Shown: one piece after another, positions 1 to 6,616 of the stretch
Position numbering within the stretch: the first letter of the stretch is position 1
How the letters are laid out: every line of letters begins with the position of its first letter
Virus record (IMG/VR): IMGVR_UViG_3300007639_000015
Coordinates: 1 to 23,040 of that record
Length of the DNA: 23,040 bases
Direction: 5' to 3' (one strand)
From: a virus
Notes under the pieces: generated by a model
Databases searched by the model: none
Told to the model about the DNA's origin: nothing
What the model saw: only the letters and a program-made list of their open reading frames with translations
Program-made: the position numbers and the translations under genes

Positions 1-122
1 AAGAAGCTCTTATCGCAGCATTGTCTGACGCTGGTCAAGAAGTTGACGAAGAAATCGTTAGCAAGTTGACTGGTAAAGCAGCGCAGTACTTCGCAGCAGT
101 TATCGCAGCAGTAACTAAATAA
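1..122 (+). CDS. 3' end of an unrecognised CDS (partial)
   Basis: An open frame enters from the left edge, with its first whole codon at base 3, and ends at TAA 120-122. The 39 visible residues are Ala/Val/Glu-rich and end in AAVIAAVTK. Codon choice (GCA, GAA, ATC, GGT, GTT) is more selective than in most genes here and resembles the repeat protein at 2653 and the SSB at 13456, so the gene is probably well expressed. No domain can be named from so short a tail. Confidence 0.7.
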   Translation, partial: EALIAALSDAGQEVDEEIVSKLTGKAAQYFAAVIAAVTK

Positions 123-263
123 GATGAGCTTAGTCTTCACAGACTAACTACCTTAGTCCAGGAGGGATGCGCTGCCTGGGACATCAAAAAAACGGCGCAC
201 TCTCACAAGCCCTAAAAGTCAGTACGACAGAAGATTCTGCCAACCTGCTTTAAAGGAGCAACT
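123..263 (+). other. Hairpin-rich leader between genes
   Basis: This 141-base gap holds two clear inverted repeats. TTAGTCT/AGACTAA (130-147) gives a 7-bp stem with a 4-base loop. GTCCAGG/CCTGGGAC (156-182) gives a stem with one bulged G and a 12-base loop. A third pairing, TGCGC (168-172) with GCGCA (195-199), would compete with the second. An SD-like AGGAGG lies at 160-165, inside the second hairpin and directly before an ATG at 167. No T-run follows either hairpin, so they do not look like standard intrinsic terminators. An RNA structure or leader is inferred. The AAAGGAG at 252-258 belongs to the next gene. Confidence 0.4.
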
Positions 264-536
264 GTGAGAAAACAAGAGCTGATACAGCTTGTTGTTGAAT
301 ACGGCGATGCTATTATCACTTATCGTAGTGAGAATAGTAAAAAACTAAAGTACAATGTATGCACTTTGGATTTTACAACCCCTTACATACAACAAAAAAC
401 GAATCGGGCGAAAGAAACCGATGCTACACTCCTTATGTTTTGTTGGGATACGGACTCTTATCGTCTCCTGAAACCAGACCACGTAACAAGTGTAGTACCT
501 TTATCTTCTATTTTGAAGAATGAAGGCAAACGCTAA
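264..536 (+). CDS. Small hypothetical phage protein (90 aa)
   Basis: I do not recognise a family with confidence. The protein is 90 residues, starts at GTG 264 behind a good AAAGGAG at 252-258, and alternates hydrophobic and polar residues as in a small beta-rich fold (IITYRSE, YNVCTLDF, LLMFCWDTDSYRLL, VTSVVPLS). It has no signal peptide or membrane segment. Its TAA stop shares the A of the next gene's ATG (TAATG at 534-538), so the two are probably translationally coupled. The downstream PC4-like and ligase genes suggest, only by association, a role in DNA metabolism or early takeover. Confidence 0.75.
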   Translation: MRKQELIQLVVEYGDAIITYRSENSKKLKYNVCTLDFTTPYIQQKTNRAKETDATLLMFCWDTDSYRLLKPDHVTSVVPLSSILKNEGKR

Positions 537-823
537 TGGAACTTTACGAAGCTCCAGATGCGTATGAGCGTGTCATTCATTATGATACGGTCAAAGAGGT
601 ACAGGTCAGACTCACTGTAAATATCTTTCGTGGCGTAGAATATCTAGGTCTACGAAAGTTTTATCTTGACTTTGATGAAGAGTGGAAGCCTTCTCCTGAA
701 GGTATTTCTATAGCTCTTGACTTGAGTAATTCTAAGGAACTATTTATCGGACTGTGTGAGATTCTATCTCTAGCAGAAGCCGATGAAATAGTTAAAGAAA
801 TTTTTCCCCTTAAAGAAAAATAA
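536..823 (+). CDS. PC4-like ssDNA-binding protein
   Basis: The 95-residue product resembles the PC4/Sub1 ssDNA-binding core. A short N-terminal extension is followed by strands around LTVNIFRGVEYLGLRKFY (26-43), then an acidic turn DFDEEWKPSPEGISIAL (45-61), matching the family's layout of fixed strands followed by a 'W.P...GISL' turn, and a C-terminal helix (about 67-90). PC4 proteins bind ssDNA as dimers. Phage T5 is known to encode a PC4 homologue implicated in recombination-dependent replication, which fits this gene set. The start overlaps the preceding stop. The 3' end runs into a promoter cassette, so its TAA stop lies inside the AAAAATAA block. The family call rests on pattern recognition, not a search. 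Confidence 0.65.
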   Translation: MELYEAPDAYERVIHYDTVKEVQVRLTVNIFRGVEYLGLRKFYLDFDEEWKPSPEGISIALDLSNSKELFIGLCEILSLAEADEIVKEIFPLKEK

Positions 824-855
824 TCCTTGACTTGAATTGCTGAAGCCTGTATAAT
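816..855 (+). promoter_or_regulatory. Promoter cassette 1 (sigma70 type), ahead of ligase N half
   Basis: Block AAAAATAATCCTTGAC (816-831) contains -35 TTGACT (827-832), followed by a 17-bp spacer and -10 TATAAT (850-855). The predicted transcription start near 862 leaves about 19 bases of leader before ATG 881. The block overlaps the stop of the PC4-like gene. Downstream bases ATACATTC are shared with cassette 2. Confidence 0.88.
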
Positions 856-880
856 ATACATTCGTTCAGTGAGGAAAGCA

Positions 881-1804
881 ATGAAAGACTTTTTAGATAC
901 AGCAGCTAAAGCATACTACGAAGGTGAGTCTATACTTACCGATGACGAGTTTGATACCTTAGCCTCTAAGTACGATTATAAATCTGTAGGACATACTATC
1001 ACTGATGGTATACCTCACCTATTTAGAATGTACTCTCTACAAAAGTATTTTGATTTGCAAGATGCTCCAGACTTGTCTGGTTATGTATCTACACCCAAAC
1101 TGGATGGCGCTGCTGTAGCTATTGTCTATGTAAATGGTCAATTAGTACAAGCACTAACCCGTGGTGATGGTACTGTGGGACGGGACATAACAGAGAAACT
1201 TAAACTCTTAGTACCTACGGAGATACCCTATCAGGGCATTATCCAAGTTACTGGAGAAATTGTCTGCCCTTCTCACATTACTAATGCTAGAAACCTTGCA
1301 TCAGGGTCGCTAAACTTGAAAGATATGGAGGAGTTTCGTACTCGCCCACTTACTTTCGTAGCTTACGGTCTGCAAGGCTCTAGTATCTTTACTTGGACTG
1401 GTTCTATGAAATACTTGGAAGCCCACGGCTTTCATACTGTGCATAGTTTCGATTCAAGTAACTACCCTACTGATGGTACTGTCTATCGCATAGATGATAG
1501 CCTGACGTTTGATAGCATGGGTTATACTGCTCACCACCCTCGCGGGGCTTTTGCTCTAAAAGAGCAGAAGGAAGGAGTAGTAACTAAATTACTCGATGTT
1601 GTGTGGCAAGTCGGCAAGTCTGGTGTTGTCAGCCCTGTAGCTATTCTCGATCCTGTATTGGTTGGAGACGCTACTGTAAGCAAAGCAACGCTACACAACA
1701 TAGAGTATATTCGTGGACTAAACTTAGAGATTGGATGTATGGTTGAAATTATTAGGTCGGGTGAGATTATACCTCGTATAATAAAAAGAGCTGAAGTTTG
1801 TTAG
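881..1804 (+). CDS. NAD+-dependent DNA ligase, N-terminal (adenylation + OB) subunit
   Basis: This is the N-terminal half of a LigA-type ligase, which joins nicks using NAD+. From ATG 881 (SD GAGGAA 871-876) it is 307 residues. A short Ia-like segment (AYYEGESILTDDEF, 11-24) would bind NMN. The adenylation domain follows, with KLDG (catalytic K73), RGDG and NARNLASGSL. An OB-type segment with QVGKSGVVSPVAIL and SKATLHN ends in RSGEIIPRII. The protein stops exactly where a full-length LigA (about 670 aa) would continue into zinc finger, HhH and BRCT domains, and those are encoded by the gene at 1883. A GTG at 869 would extend it by four codons but uses the SD itself as coding sequence and lies 7 bases from the predicted transcript start, so ATG 881 is preferred. 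T5 also splits its ligase in two. Confidence 0.92.
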   Translation: MKDFLDTAAKAYYEGESILTDDEFDTLASKYDYKSVGHTITDGIPHLFRMYSLQKYFDLQDAPDLSGYVSTPKLDGAAVAIVYVNGQLVQALTRGDGTVGRDITEKLKLLVPTEIPYQGIIQVTGEIVCPSHITNARNLASGSLNLKDMEEFRTRPLTFVAYGLQGSSIFTWTGSMKYLEAHGFHTVHSFDSSNYPTDGTVYRIDDSLTFDSMGYTAHHPRGAFALKEQKEGVVTKLLDVVWQVGKSGVVSPVAILDPVLVGDATVSKATLHNIEYIRGLNLEIGCMVEIIRSGEIIPRIIKRAEVC

Positions 1805-1813
1805 GTAGCTTTC

Positions 1814-1854
1814 AAAAAATAGTTCTTGACATTTTACCAAAAGTTTCATATAAT
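1814..1854 (+). promoter_or_regulatory. Promoter cassette 2 (perfect consensus), ahead of ligase C half
   Basis: Block AAAAAATAGTTCTTGAC (1814-1830), -35 TTGACA (1826-1831), a 17-bp spacer and -10 TATAAT (1849-1854) match the sigma70 consensus exactly. The predicted start near 1861 gives a short leader to ATG 1883. It lies in the gap between the two ligase genes. Confidence 0.93.
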
Positions 1855-1882
1855 ATACATTCAGATTTACGGAGAGTTCCAC

Positions 1883-2653
1883 ATGATTACCATAGAAGCC
1901 CCAACGCATTGCCCTAGTTGTGCATCGGTTCTTACGTGGAAAAATCATCTTCTGTACTGTGTAAACACATTCTGTGGTTCGCAGTCTCAGAAAAAACTAG
2001 AACACTTTGCGAAAACCGTTAAGATCAAAGGTCTCGGGCCTAGCAGCATTGCTAAGTTAGATATTGATGACATATCGGAACTCTACTCTTTATCTAAAGA
2101 GCAGATAGCAAAGTGTCTCTCTTCTGAAAAGATTGCAGAGAAACTTTACTCCGAGATACAGAATTCAACTTCTATATCTCTGGAGTTATTGTTGCCTGCA
2201 TTTGGCATTCCGTTGATCGGATCGACCGCAGCAAAGAAGTTATCTACAGCAATCACTAATATAACTGAAATTAGTAGAGAGACTTGTGCAGAGGCAGGCC
2301 TAGGGCCGAAGGCAACGGATAGCTTGATAGAGTGGCTTCATAATGACTTTTATGGTTATTATGATAGCCTTCCATTCAGCTTTAAATTTAAAGAAACAAA
2401 GAGTACGAATACAACGACAACTACGCGTGGCATAGTATGTATTACAGGAAAACTAAAGAGTTTTCGTAGTAAAGCAGAAGCTACAGCTCACCTTGAGCAC
2501 TACGGTTATCGAGTAAAATCGACTCTTACTAAAGACTGTACTCATCTTATAAATGAGTCAGGAATTGAATCAACCAAAACCCAAAACGCTCGTGCTAAGG
2601 GAGTCATCGTGACTACCATCAACGAGCTAACTAACTCTGGAGAGTATATCTAA
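1883..2653 (+). CDS. NAD+-dependent DNA ligase, C-terminal (zinc finger, HhH, BRCT) subunit
   Basis: The 256-residue product carries the DNA-binding half of LigA: a four-cysteine zinc finger (C10-x2-C13, C26-x4-C31), helix-hairpin-helix segments (about 45-150, e.g. IKGLGPSSIAKL and AFGIPLIGSTAAKKL), and a C-terminal BRCT domain (183-256, beginning GIVCITGKLKSF). It lacks the adenylation domain encoded just upstream, so the two products presumably assemble into one ligase. ATG 1883 has SD GGAGAG (1871-1876) and follows the promoter. A longer frame open to TTG 1826 would begin inside the -35 box and is rejected. The stop overlaps the next ATG (TAATG at 2651-2655). Confidence 0.92.
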   Translation: MITIEAPTHCPSCASVLTWKNHLLYCVNTFCGSQSQKKLEHFAKTVKIKGLGPSSIAKLDIDDISELYSLSKEQIAKCLSSEKIAEKLYSEIQNSTSISLELLLPAFGIPLIGSTAAKKLSTAITNITEISRETCAEAGLGPKATDSLIEWLHNDFYGYYDSLPFSFKFKETKSTNTTTTTRGIVCITGKLKSFRSKAEATAHLEHYGYRVKSTLTKDCTHLINESGIESTKTQNARAKGVIVTTINELTNSGEYI

Positions 2654-3375
2654 TGGCTACACCTAAATGGACTGAAGAGCGCACAGCTCAACTGACTGAT
2701 TTTGTCGGCGGCGAAAGCCCCGTTTCTCAAGCTACTGTTGCAGATGCAGCAGGTCAACTTGAAACCTCTACTCGTTCTATCTCAAGCAAATTGCGTAAGA
2801 TGGGCTACGATGTAGAATTAGCCTCTGCTGGCGCTGGTAAGTCTTTTACCGATGCTCAAGAAGCTACCCTGGCTGCTTTTGTAGCCGATAACAGCGGCTC
2901 TTACACTTATGCTGAGATCGCCGGCCTGTTTGAAGATGGCGCTTATAGCTCTAAGTCAATCCAAGGCAAGATTTTGTCTATGGAACTGACTGCACACGTC
3001 AAGCCTGCCCCTAAGGTAGAAGCTGTACGTACTTATAGCGAAGCTGAAGAAGCTACGTTCATCGGTATGGTACAAGACGGTGCCTTCGTAGAAGCTATCG
3101 CCGAAGCTCTTGACCGCACTGTAAACTCTGTTCGTGGTAAGGCTCTTAGCCTCCTTCGTTCAGGTTCTATTGATGCGATCCCACGTCAAGAACACACCAA
3201 GGGTACTGACAAGGCTGATCCTTTGGCAGACCTAGACGTTGCAAGCATGACTGTTGAAGCTATCGCTGAAGCAATCGGTAAAACTGCACGTGGTGTTAAA
3301 ACTATGCTGACTCGCCGTGGCGTTTCTGCTGCTGACTACGATGGCGCTGCTAAAGCCGCTAAAGCTGCTCAGTAA
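2653..3375 (+). CDS. Abundant-type protein with four Myb/HTH-like repeats
   Basis: The 240-residue protein is built of about four degenerate three-helix repeats: 5-55, 64-117, 127-178 and 194-230. The first three open with W/F/Y-T/S and acidic residues (KWTEER, SFTDAQE, TYSEAEE). All end on a recognition-helix-like pattern (SISSKL, SIQGKI, SVRGKA, GVKTML). This resembles Myb/SANT or HTH DNA-binding repeats, though no named family is certain. The C-terminus is an Ala/Lys tail (GAAKAAKAAQ). Codon use is richer in C- and G-ending optimal codons than in its neighbours, and an efficient terminator follows directly. Both suggest heavy expression. A DNA-coating, nucleoid-like or regulatory role is inference. 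Confidence 0.75.
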   Translation: MATPKWTEERTAQLTDFVGGESPVSQATVADAAGQLETSTRSISSKLRKMGYDVELASAGAGKSFTDAQEATLAAFVADNSGSYTYAEIAGLFEDGAYSSKSIQGKILSMELTAHVKPAPKVEAVRTYSEAEEATFIGMVQDGAFVEAIAEALDRTVNSVRGKALSLLRSGSIDAIPRQEHTKGTDKADPLADLDVASMTVEAIAEAIGKTARGVKTMLTRRGVSAADYDGAAKAAKAAQ

Positions 3376-3390
3376 TCGTTGTTAAGTTTT

Positions 3391-3427
3391 GCCGACACAT
3401 ATTACTAGTAGTGTGTGTCGGCTTTTT
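3391..3427 (+). terminator. Intrinsic terminator after the repeat protein
   Basis: A 9-bp GC-rich stem GCCGACACA (3391-3399) / TGTGTCGGC (3414-3422) with a 14-base loop is followed by five T (3423-3427). It ends the ligase/repeat-protein transcript, yet the helicase start lies only 18 bases beyond with no recognisable promoter between. Read-through or antitermination must therefore feed the helicase. Confidence 0.9.
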
Positions 3428-3444
3428 ATTGTTCGGGGGAACTT

Positions 3445-4797
3445 TTGAATCTAGCAAGTGCGCTAATACGACAAGTTATCAATACACAGGACTTCGAGAC
3501 TTGGAGCTACCTGCGTAAAGAATACTTGCCCGTAGAATATCATGTGCTTTATAAGCTCATTGATAAGCATTGCGAGAATTTTCATTCGCTTCCTTCGTTC
3601 GATAACCTCAAGCTAGGCATTCGAGATCGTCAGACACAAGAAAAGGTGTTTGCAATCGAAAGTGTAGATGTTGACATTGACGCTGACATTCTACTAGAGT
3701 ATCTTAAAAATGAGTATACTCAGAAAGAGATACTTAACTCGCTTGAGACTTATATTGATGAGTCTGTTCTGTTCGCAGATGCAGACGAATCAGTAGGTGC
3801 TCTCCATCAGATCGTCCTTGACATTGAAGATAAGGTCGATCTAACGGAACCTTCCGAGAATATGCAACGCATACGTTTGTTTGAGCCAGAAGAAGAGATT
3901 GGAAAGTACATCGGTTTAGGTCTTAATGATGAGTACGACCACGAAATCAAGTTCTCCCCCCGAGACTTGGTTCTCGTTGGTGGTCGCCGAGGTGCTGGTA
4001 AGTCTCTAACTTGTGCTAACATTGCTAATAACGTCTACAACTCAGGACGTTCAGCTATCTATTTCACCATCGAAATGGACAGTCGATCAGTACTACAACG
4101 TATCTGTTCGATTGCTACTGGAGTGCCCTTCGCCCGATTACGTACTATGAATCTAAGTGTTACGGAATGGGAGAAAGTGGCTGGTTGGTGGGCTGCACGC
4201 TACCAACAAGGACAGGAACGGTTAAAAGAATACAAAGAACATCGAGACTTTGATAAGTTTCATGACAGCTTATGGACAACCTGCGAGCTTCTCCCGACTC
4301 AGCAGATTGACGTAGTGTATGATCCCTCATTAACTTTGGCGAAGATTCGCGCCGAGCTTGACAAAAAAGTCAAGAAGTTAAATGTCGGTGTTATTATTGT
4401 AGACTATATAAACCAAGTAAAGCGTTCCAACGTCCCCTCACGAGGAGGGCAGTATGACTGGACAGAACAGATTGAGGTTAGTAAGGCGTTAAAAAGTATG
4501 GCACAGGAGTATGAATGCACTGTATTCTCTCCCTACCAAACAGACGCAACTGGTGAAGCTCGCTTTGCTAAAGGTATTCTTGATGCTGCCGATGCTGCTT
4601 ACGCATTGGAAACCTGGGATCAAGAAGATAACTGCATGACATTTAATTGTGTCAAGATGCGAGCAGCCAGTATGCGTTCATTCTCTTCGGTTGTTGACTG
4701 GGAGACTCTAAAGATTGGCCCAGAGACTCAACAGACACCAAAAGAGAAAGAGGACTCATCGCATAAGACAAACGAAAGTATTGATGACCCTTTCTAA
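3445..4797 (+). CDS. DnaB-like replicative DNA helicase
   Basis: This is the hexameric 5'-3' fork helicase. From TTG 3445 it is 450 residues. A helical N-terminal region (about 1-130) resembles DnaB/gp41-type interaction domains. The RecA-like ATPase follows, with Walker A GGRRGAGKS (179-187), a TIEMDSR segment just after it, and Walker B VIIVDY (D320). The tail is acidic and disordered. SD GGGGGAA (3435-3441) is correctly placed for TTG 3445. A GTG at 3415 would put the start inside the terminator stem and is rejected. Primase follows two genes later. I favour a DnaB-family replicative helicase over a RadA/Sms-type protein because of the N-terminal domain and the context. Confidence 0.88.
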   Translation: MNLASALIRQVINTQDFETWSYLRKEYLPVEYHVLYKLIDKHCENFHSLPSFDNLKLGIRDRQTQEKVFAIESVDVDIDADILLEYLKNEYTQKEILNSLETYIDESVLFADADESVGALHQIVLDIEDKVDLTEPSENMQRIRLFEPEEEIGKYIGLGLNDEYDHEIKFSPRDLVLVGGRRGAGKSLTCANIANNVYNSGRSAIYFTIEMDSRSVLQRICSIATGVPFARLRTMNLSVTEWEKVAGWWAARYQQGQERLKEYKEHRDFDKFHDSLWTTCELLPTQQIDVVYDPSLTLAKIRAELDKKVKKLNVGVIIVDYINQVKRSNVPSRGGQYDWTEQIEVSKALKSMAQEYECTVFSPYQTDATGEARFAKGILDAADAAYALETWDQEDNCMTFNCVKMRAASMRSFSSVVDWETLKIGPETQQTPKEKEDSSHKTNESIDDPF

Positions 4798-4835
4798 AAA
4801 TAGTTCTTGACTCTCCTTTCATTTTTTAGTATAAT
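4796..4835 (+). promoter_or_regulatory. Promoter cassette 3 (sigma70 type)
   Basis: Block AAAAATAGTTCTTGAC (4796-4811) holds -35 TTGACT (4807-4812), then a 17-bp spacer and -10 TATAAT (4830-4835). The block begins inside the helicase stop codon. The predicted start near 4842 leads to SD GAGGGGAGAG (4851-4860) and ATG 4868. Confidence 0.92.
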
Positions 4836-4867
4836 ATATATCTAAACTGTGAGGGGAGAGTTTTTTT

Positions 4868-5149
4868 ATGTCAATTTCATTTGGTAATCTCAGGTACACT
4901 ACATCTGGCCGTAAGCGCAAGCCGCTACCTAAAGCCCGTGGTTATACCCCAAAATTTCAACCATTAGAGCCAGTAGACACTTATCGTAGAGAGACACCAG
5001 AGTATAAGTCTGTATCTGACACTAATAGTATCTGTACTATGCCTGATAGGTCTTACACCAAGGGCTCCAAGTACACCATAGCACCTGCCTATAACAAAGG
5101 CGCGTATCAAGTAATTAGTCAAGAAAATATAAAGGATATTGGTCGGTGA
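4868..5149 (+). CDS. Small basic hypothetical protein upstream of primase (93 aa)
   Basis: No function is recognised. The 93-residue product is basic and rich in Arg, Lys, Tyr and Pro, with a strongly charged N-terminal stretch (GRKRKPLPKARGY, 13-25) and little hydrophobic core, suggesting a flexible nucleic-acid- or partner-binding peptide. It starts at ATG 4868 with an unusually long purine SD (4851-4860) separated by seven T. It is the first gene behind promoter cassette 3. Its TGA overlaps the GTG of primase (5146-5149), so it may also set primase translation. A primase/helicase accessory role is a guess from position. Confidence 0.75.
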   Translation: MSISFGNLRYTTSGRKRKPLPKARGYTPKFQPLEPVDTYRRETPEYKSVSDTNSICTMPDRSYTKGSKYTIAPAYNKGAYQVISQENIKDIGR

Positions 5150-5979
5150 ATGTTCAGGAATTACTCGATAGTAAGAATATAAAGTACATGCCCAAAGGGG
5201 CTGACTTTGTCGTTCTATGCCTAAATCCAGAACATGCTGATAGAAGTCCTAGCATGAGAATCGATCAAGTTACAGGTATCTTTAATTGTTTTTCTTGTGA
5301 GTTCAAAGGTAATGTGTTTACTCACTTTGGTGAGAAGCCTAACCAGATGCAGCTACGCAGAGAGTTCTTAAAGAAGAAGATCAATGACAAAAGAGCAGAA
5401 AGTATCGGCTTAGATTTTCCTAAAGACTCTATGCCTTACCACGGTAACTGGAGAGATATTAAGGCAGAGACTTACAAGAAGTTCGAAGCATTCCAACATA
5501 GTGGTAAAGATTATATCTCTCGTATCAACTTTCCGATACGAGACAGAACAGGCAAGATAGTAGCCTTTCAAGGACGACATACTTCAATGGGCATGCCTAA
5601 GTATCTTAACACCCCCGCTGGTGCAAAGTTACCGTTATTCCCAGCATCAAAACCAATACAAGGTAGTATATTACTAGTAGAAGGTATATTCGATATGCTT
5701 AATCTACATGATAAGGGACTAACCAATGCAGTGTGTTGTTTCGGTGTAAAGAATGTAACAGAAGAAAGATTAAGTGTACTAGCTATGCAAGGTGTAGATA
5801 ACATAGACATCTTTCTAGACAATGATGAGGCAGGACAGAATGCTGCCGAAAGAATTAAAGTAATGTGCGAGAAAGTTGATCTCACTAGCCGCGTAATCAA
5901 GTTCGGCAATAAAGAACAAGATGCAGGTGCACTAACAGAAACTCAAGTAATTAAATTAAAGAGTAAATTATATACATAG
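5146..5979 (+). CDS. DNA primase (zinc-binding + Toprim domains)
   Basis: A 277-residue primase that would make RNA primers for lagging-strand synthesis. The N-terminal CHC2-type zinc module has ligands C25, H30, C48 and C51 (CLNPEH and CFSC). The Toprim catalytic core has LLVEGIFD (E179) and FLDNDEAG (D225, D227), the acidic metal-binding set. It is much shorter than bacterial DnaG (about 580 aa) and has no helicase domain, consistent with a phage primase working with the separate helicase at 3445. The GTG start overlaps the preceding TGA. Confidence 0.88.
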   Translation: MNVQELLDSKNIKYMPKGADFVVLCLNPEHADRSPSMRIDQVTGIFNCFSCEFKGNVFTHFGEKPNQMQLRREFLKKKINDKRAESIGLDFPKDSMPYHGNWRDIKAETYKKFEAFQHSGKDYISRINFPIRDRTGKIVAFQGRHTSMGMPKYLNTPAGAKLPLFPASKPIQGSILLVEGIFDMLNLHDKGLTNAVCCFGVKNVTEERLSVLAMQGVDNIDIFLDNDEAGQNAAERIKVMCEKVDLTSRVIKFGNKEQDAGALTETQVIKLKSKLYT

Positions 5980-5980
5980 C

Positions 5981-6021
5981 AAAAAATAGTTCTTGACTTT
6001 TTGTCTCTATTAAGTTAAAAT
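5981..6021 (+). promoter_or_regulatory. Promoter cassette 4 (sigma70 type), ahead of HNH gene
   Basis: Block AAAAAATAGTTCTTGAC (5981-5997) holds -35 TTGACT (5993-5998), then a 17-bp spacer and -10 TAAAAT (6016-6021). The predicted start near 6028 leaves a leader of only about 13 bases carrying GGAG (6030-6033) before ATG 6041. It would also drive the polymerase gene. Confidence 0.87.
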
Positions 6022-6040
6022 ATAAAAATGGAGACAACTT

Positions 6041-6616
6041 ATGATTAAAATTAAACACAAACCACACTCAAAAGAAGATTTTGTAAAAAATTGCATAGAG
6101 TACGATACCAGGACTAGAATAGCTGAGTACTATCAGTGTGCACCTAATACGATAACTTCGGTTTTAAAAAAACATTTTCCAGACATTTTAAACTATCCCT
6201 CTAAAATGTCTATAGGTACAAGGTTCTTAGCTCAGCAAGGCAAAAAAACTTGCACTAGCTGTAATCTTATAAAGGACTACACAGAATATCATATAGATAA
6301 CCACACCACAGACGGTAGGGTTGGTAAATGCAAGGAATGCCGAAAAGAGGTAAGTGCAGAGTATTATCAGAATAATAAAGCTAAATTTTACGCTAATAGG
6401 GCAAAATATCGTGCTGCAAAACTTCAAAGGACTCCTAAATGGGCAAATACACTGTATATAGAAGAATTCTATTCTAGATGTCCTAAAGGGTATGAAGTAG
6501 ATCACATAGTGCCTTTACAAGGGGAGAAAGTATGTGGGCTACACGTTTTAGAAAACCTACAGTATCTAACTGTATCAGAAAATAGAAGTAAATCAAACAA
6601 ATACGAGGAAGAGTAA
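6041..6616 (+). CDS. HNH endonuclease (free-standing, homing-like)
   Basis: A 191-residue nuclease. An HTH-like N-terminal segment (about 12-45, RIAEYYQCAPNTITSVLKKH) precedes a C-x2-C...C-x2-C zinc-ribbon pair (CTSC near 72 and CKEC near 98), a basic linker, and a C-terminal HNH core (YEVDHIVPLQG, then HVLENLQYLTVSENRSKSN). The DH, the LENLQ Asn and the N-x3-SN ending are typical HNH features. It lies between primase and polymerase, has its own promoter cassette, and its TAA abuts the polymerase ATG with no gap. Its 3' end also supplies the polymerase SD (GAGGAAGAG, about 6605-6613). Behaviour as a mobile homing endonuclease is inferred. Confidence 0.85.
   Translation: MIKIKHKPHSKEDFVKNCIEYDTRTRIAEYYQCAPNTITSVLKKHFPDILNYPSKMSIGTRFLAQQGKKTCTSCNLIKDYTEYHIDNHTTDGRVGKCKECRKEVSAEYYQNNKAKFYANRAKYRAAKLQRTPKWANTLYIEEFYSRCPKGYEVDHIVPLQGEKVCGLHVLENLQYLTVSENRSKSNKYEEE

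Noticed and set aside
167-253. 28-codon frame in the leader as a protein gene
   Set aside because: The SD is only about one base from the ATG and is buried in a hairpin, and codon use shows no bias. It is reported as a structural oddity, not a CDS.
869-883. Longer ligase N-half start at GTG 869
   Set aside because: It lies 7 bases after the predicted transcript start and has no SD; GAGGAA at 871-876 is the SD for ATG 881.
1826-1882. Extension of the ligase C half to TTG 1826
   Set aside because: The extension begins in the -35 box and runs through the -10 of promoter cassette 2; ATG 1883 has a good SD.
3415-3444. Helicase start at GTG 3415
   Set aside because: This codon lies inside the terminator stem and has no SD; TTG 3445 follows GGGGGAA at 3435-3441.
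3688-3740. TTGACA-like boxes inside the helicase gene (and TTGACT near 7100 and 7640 in the polymerase)
   Set aside because: No -10-like hexamer lies at 16-18 bases, and the AAAAATA block is absent.
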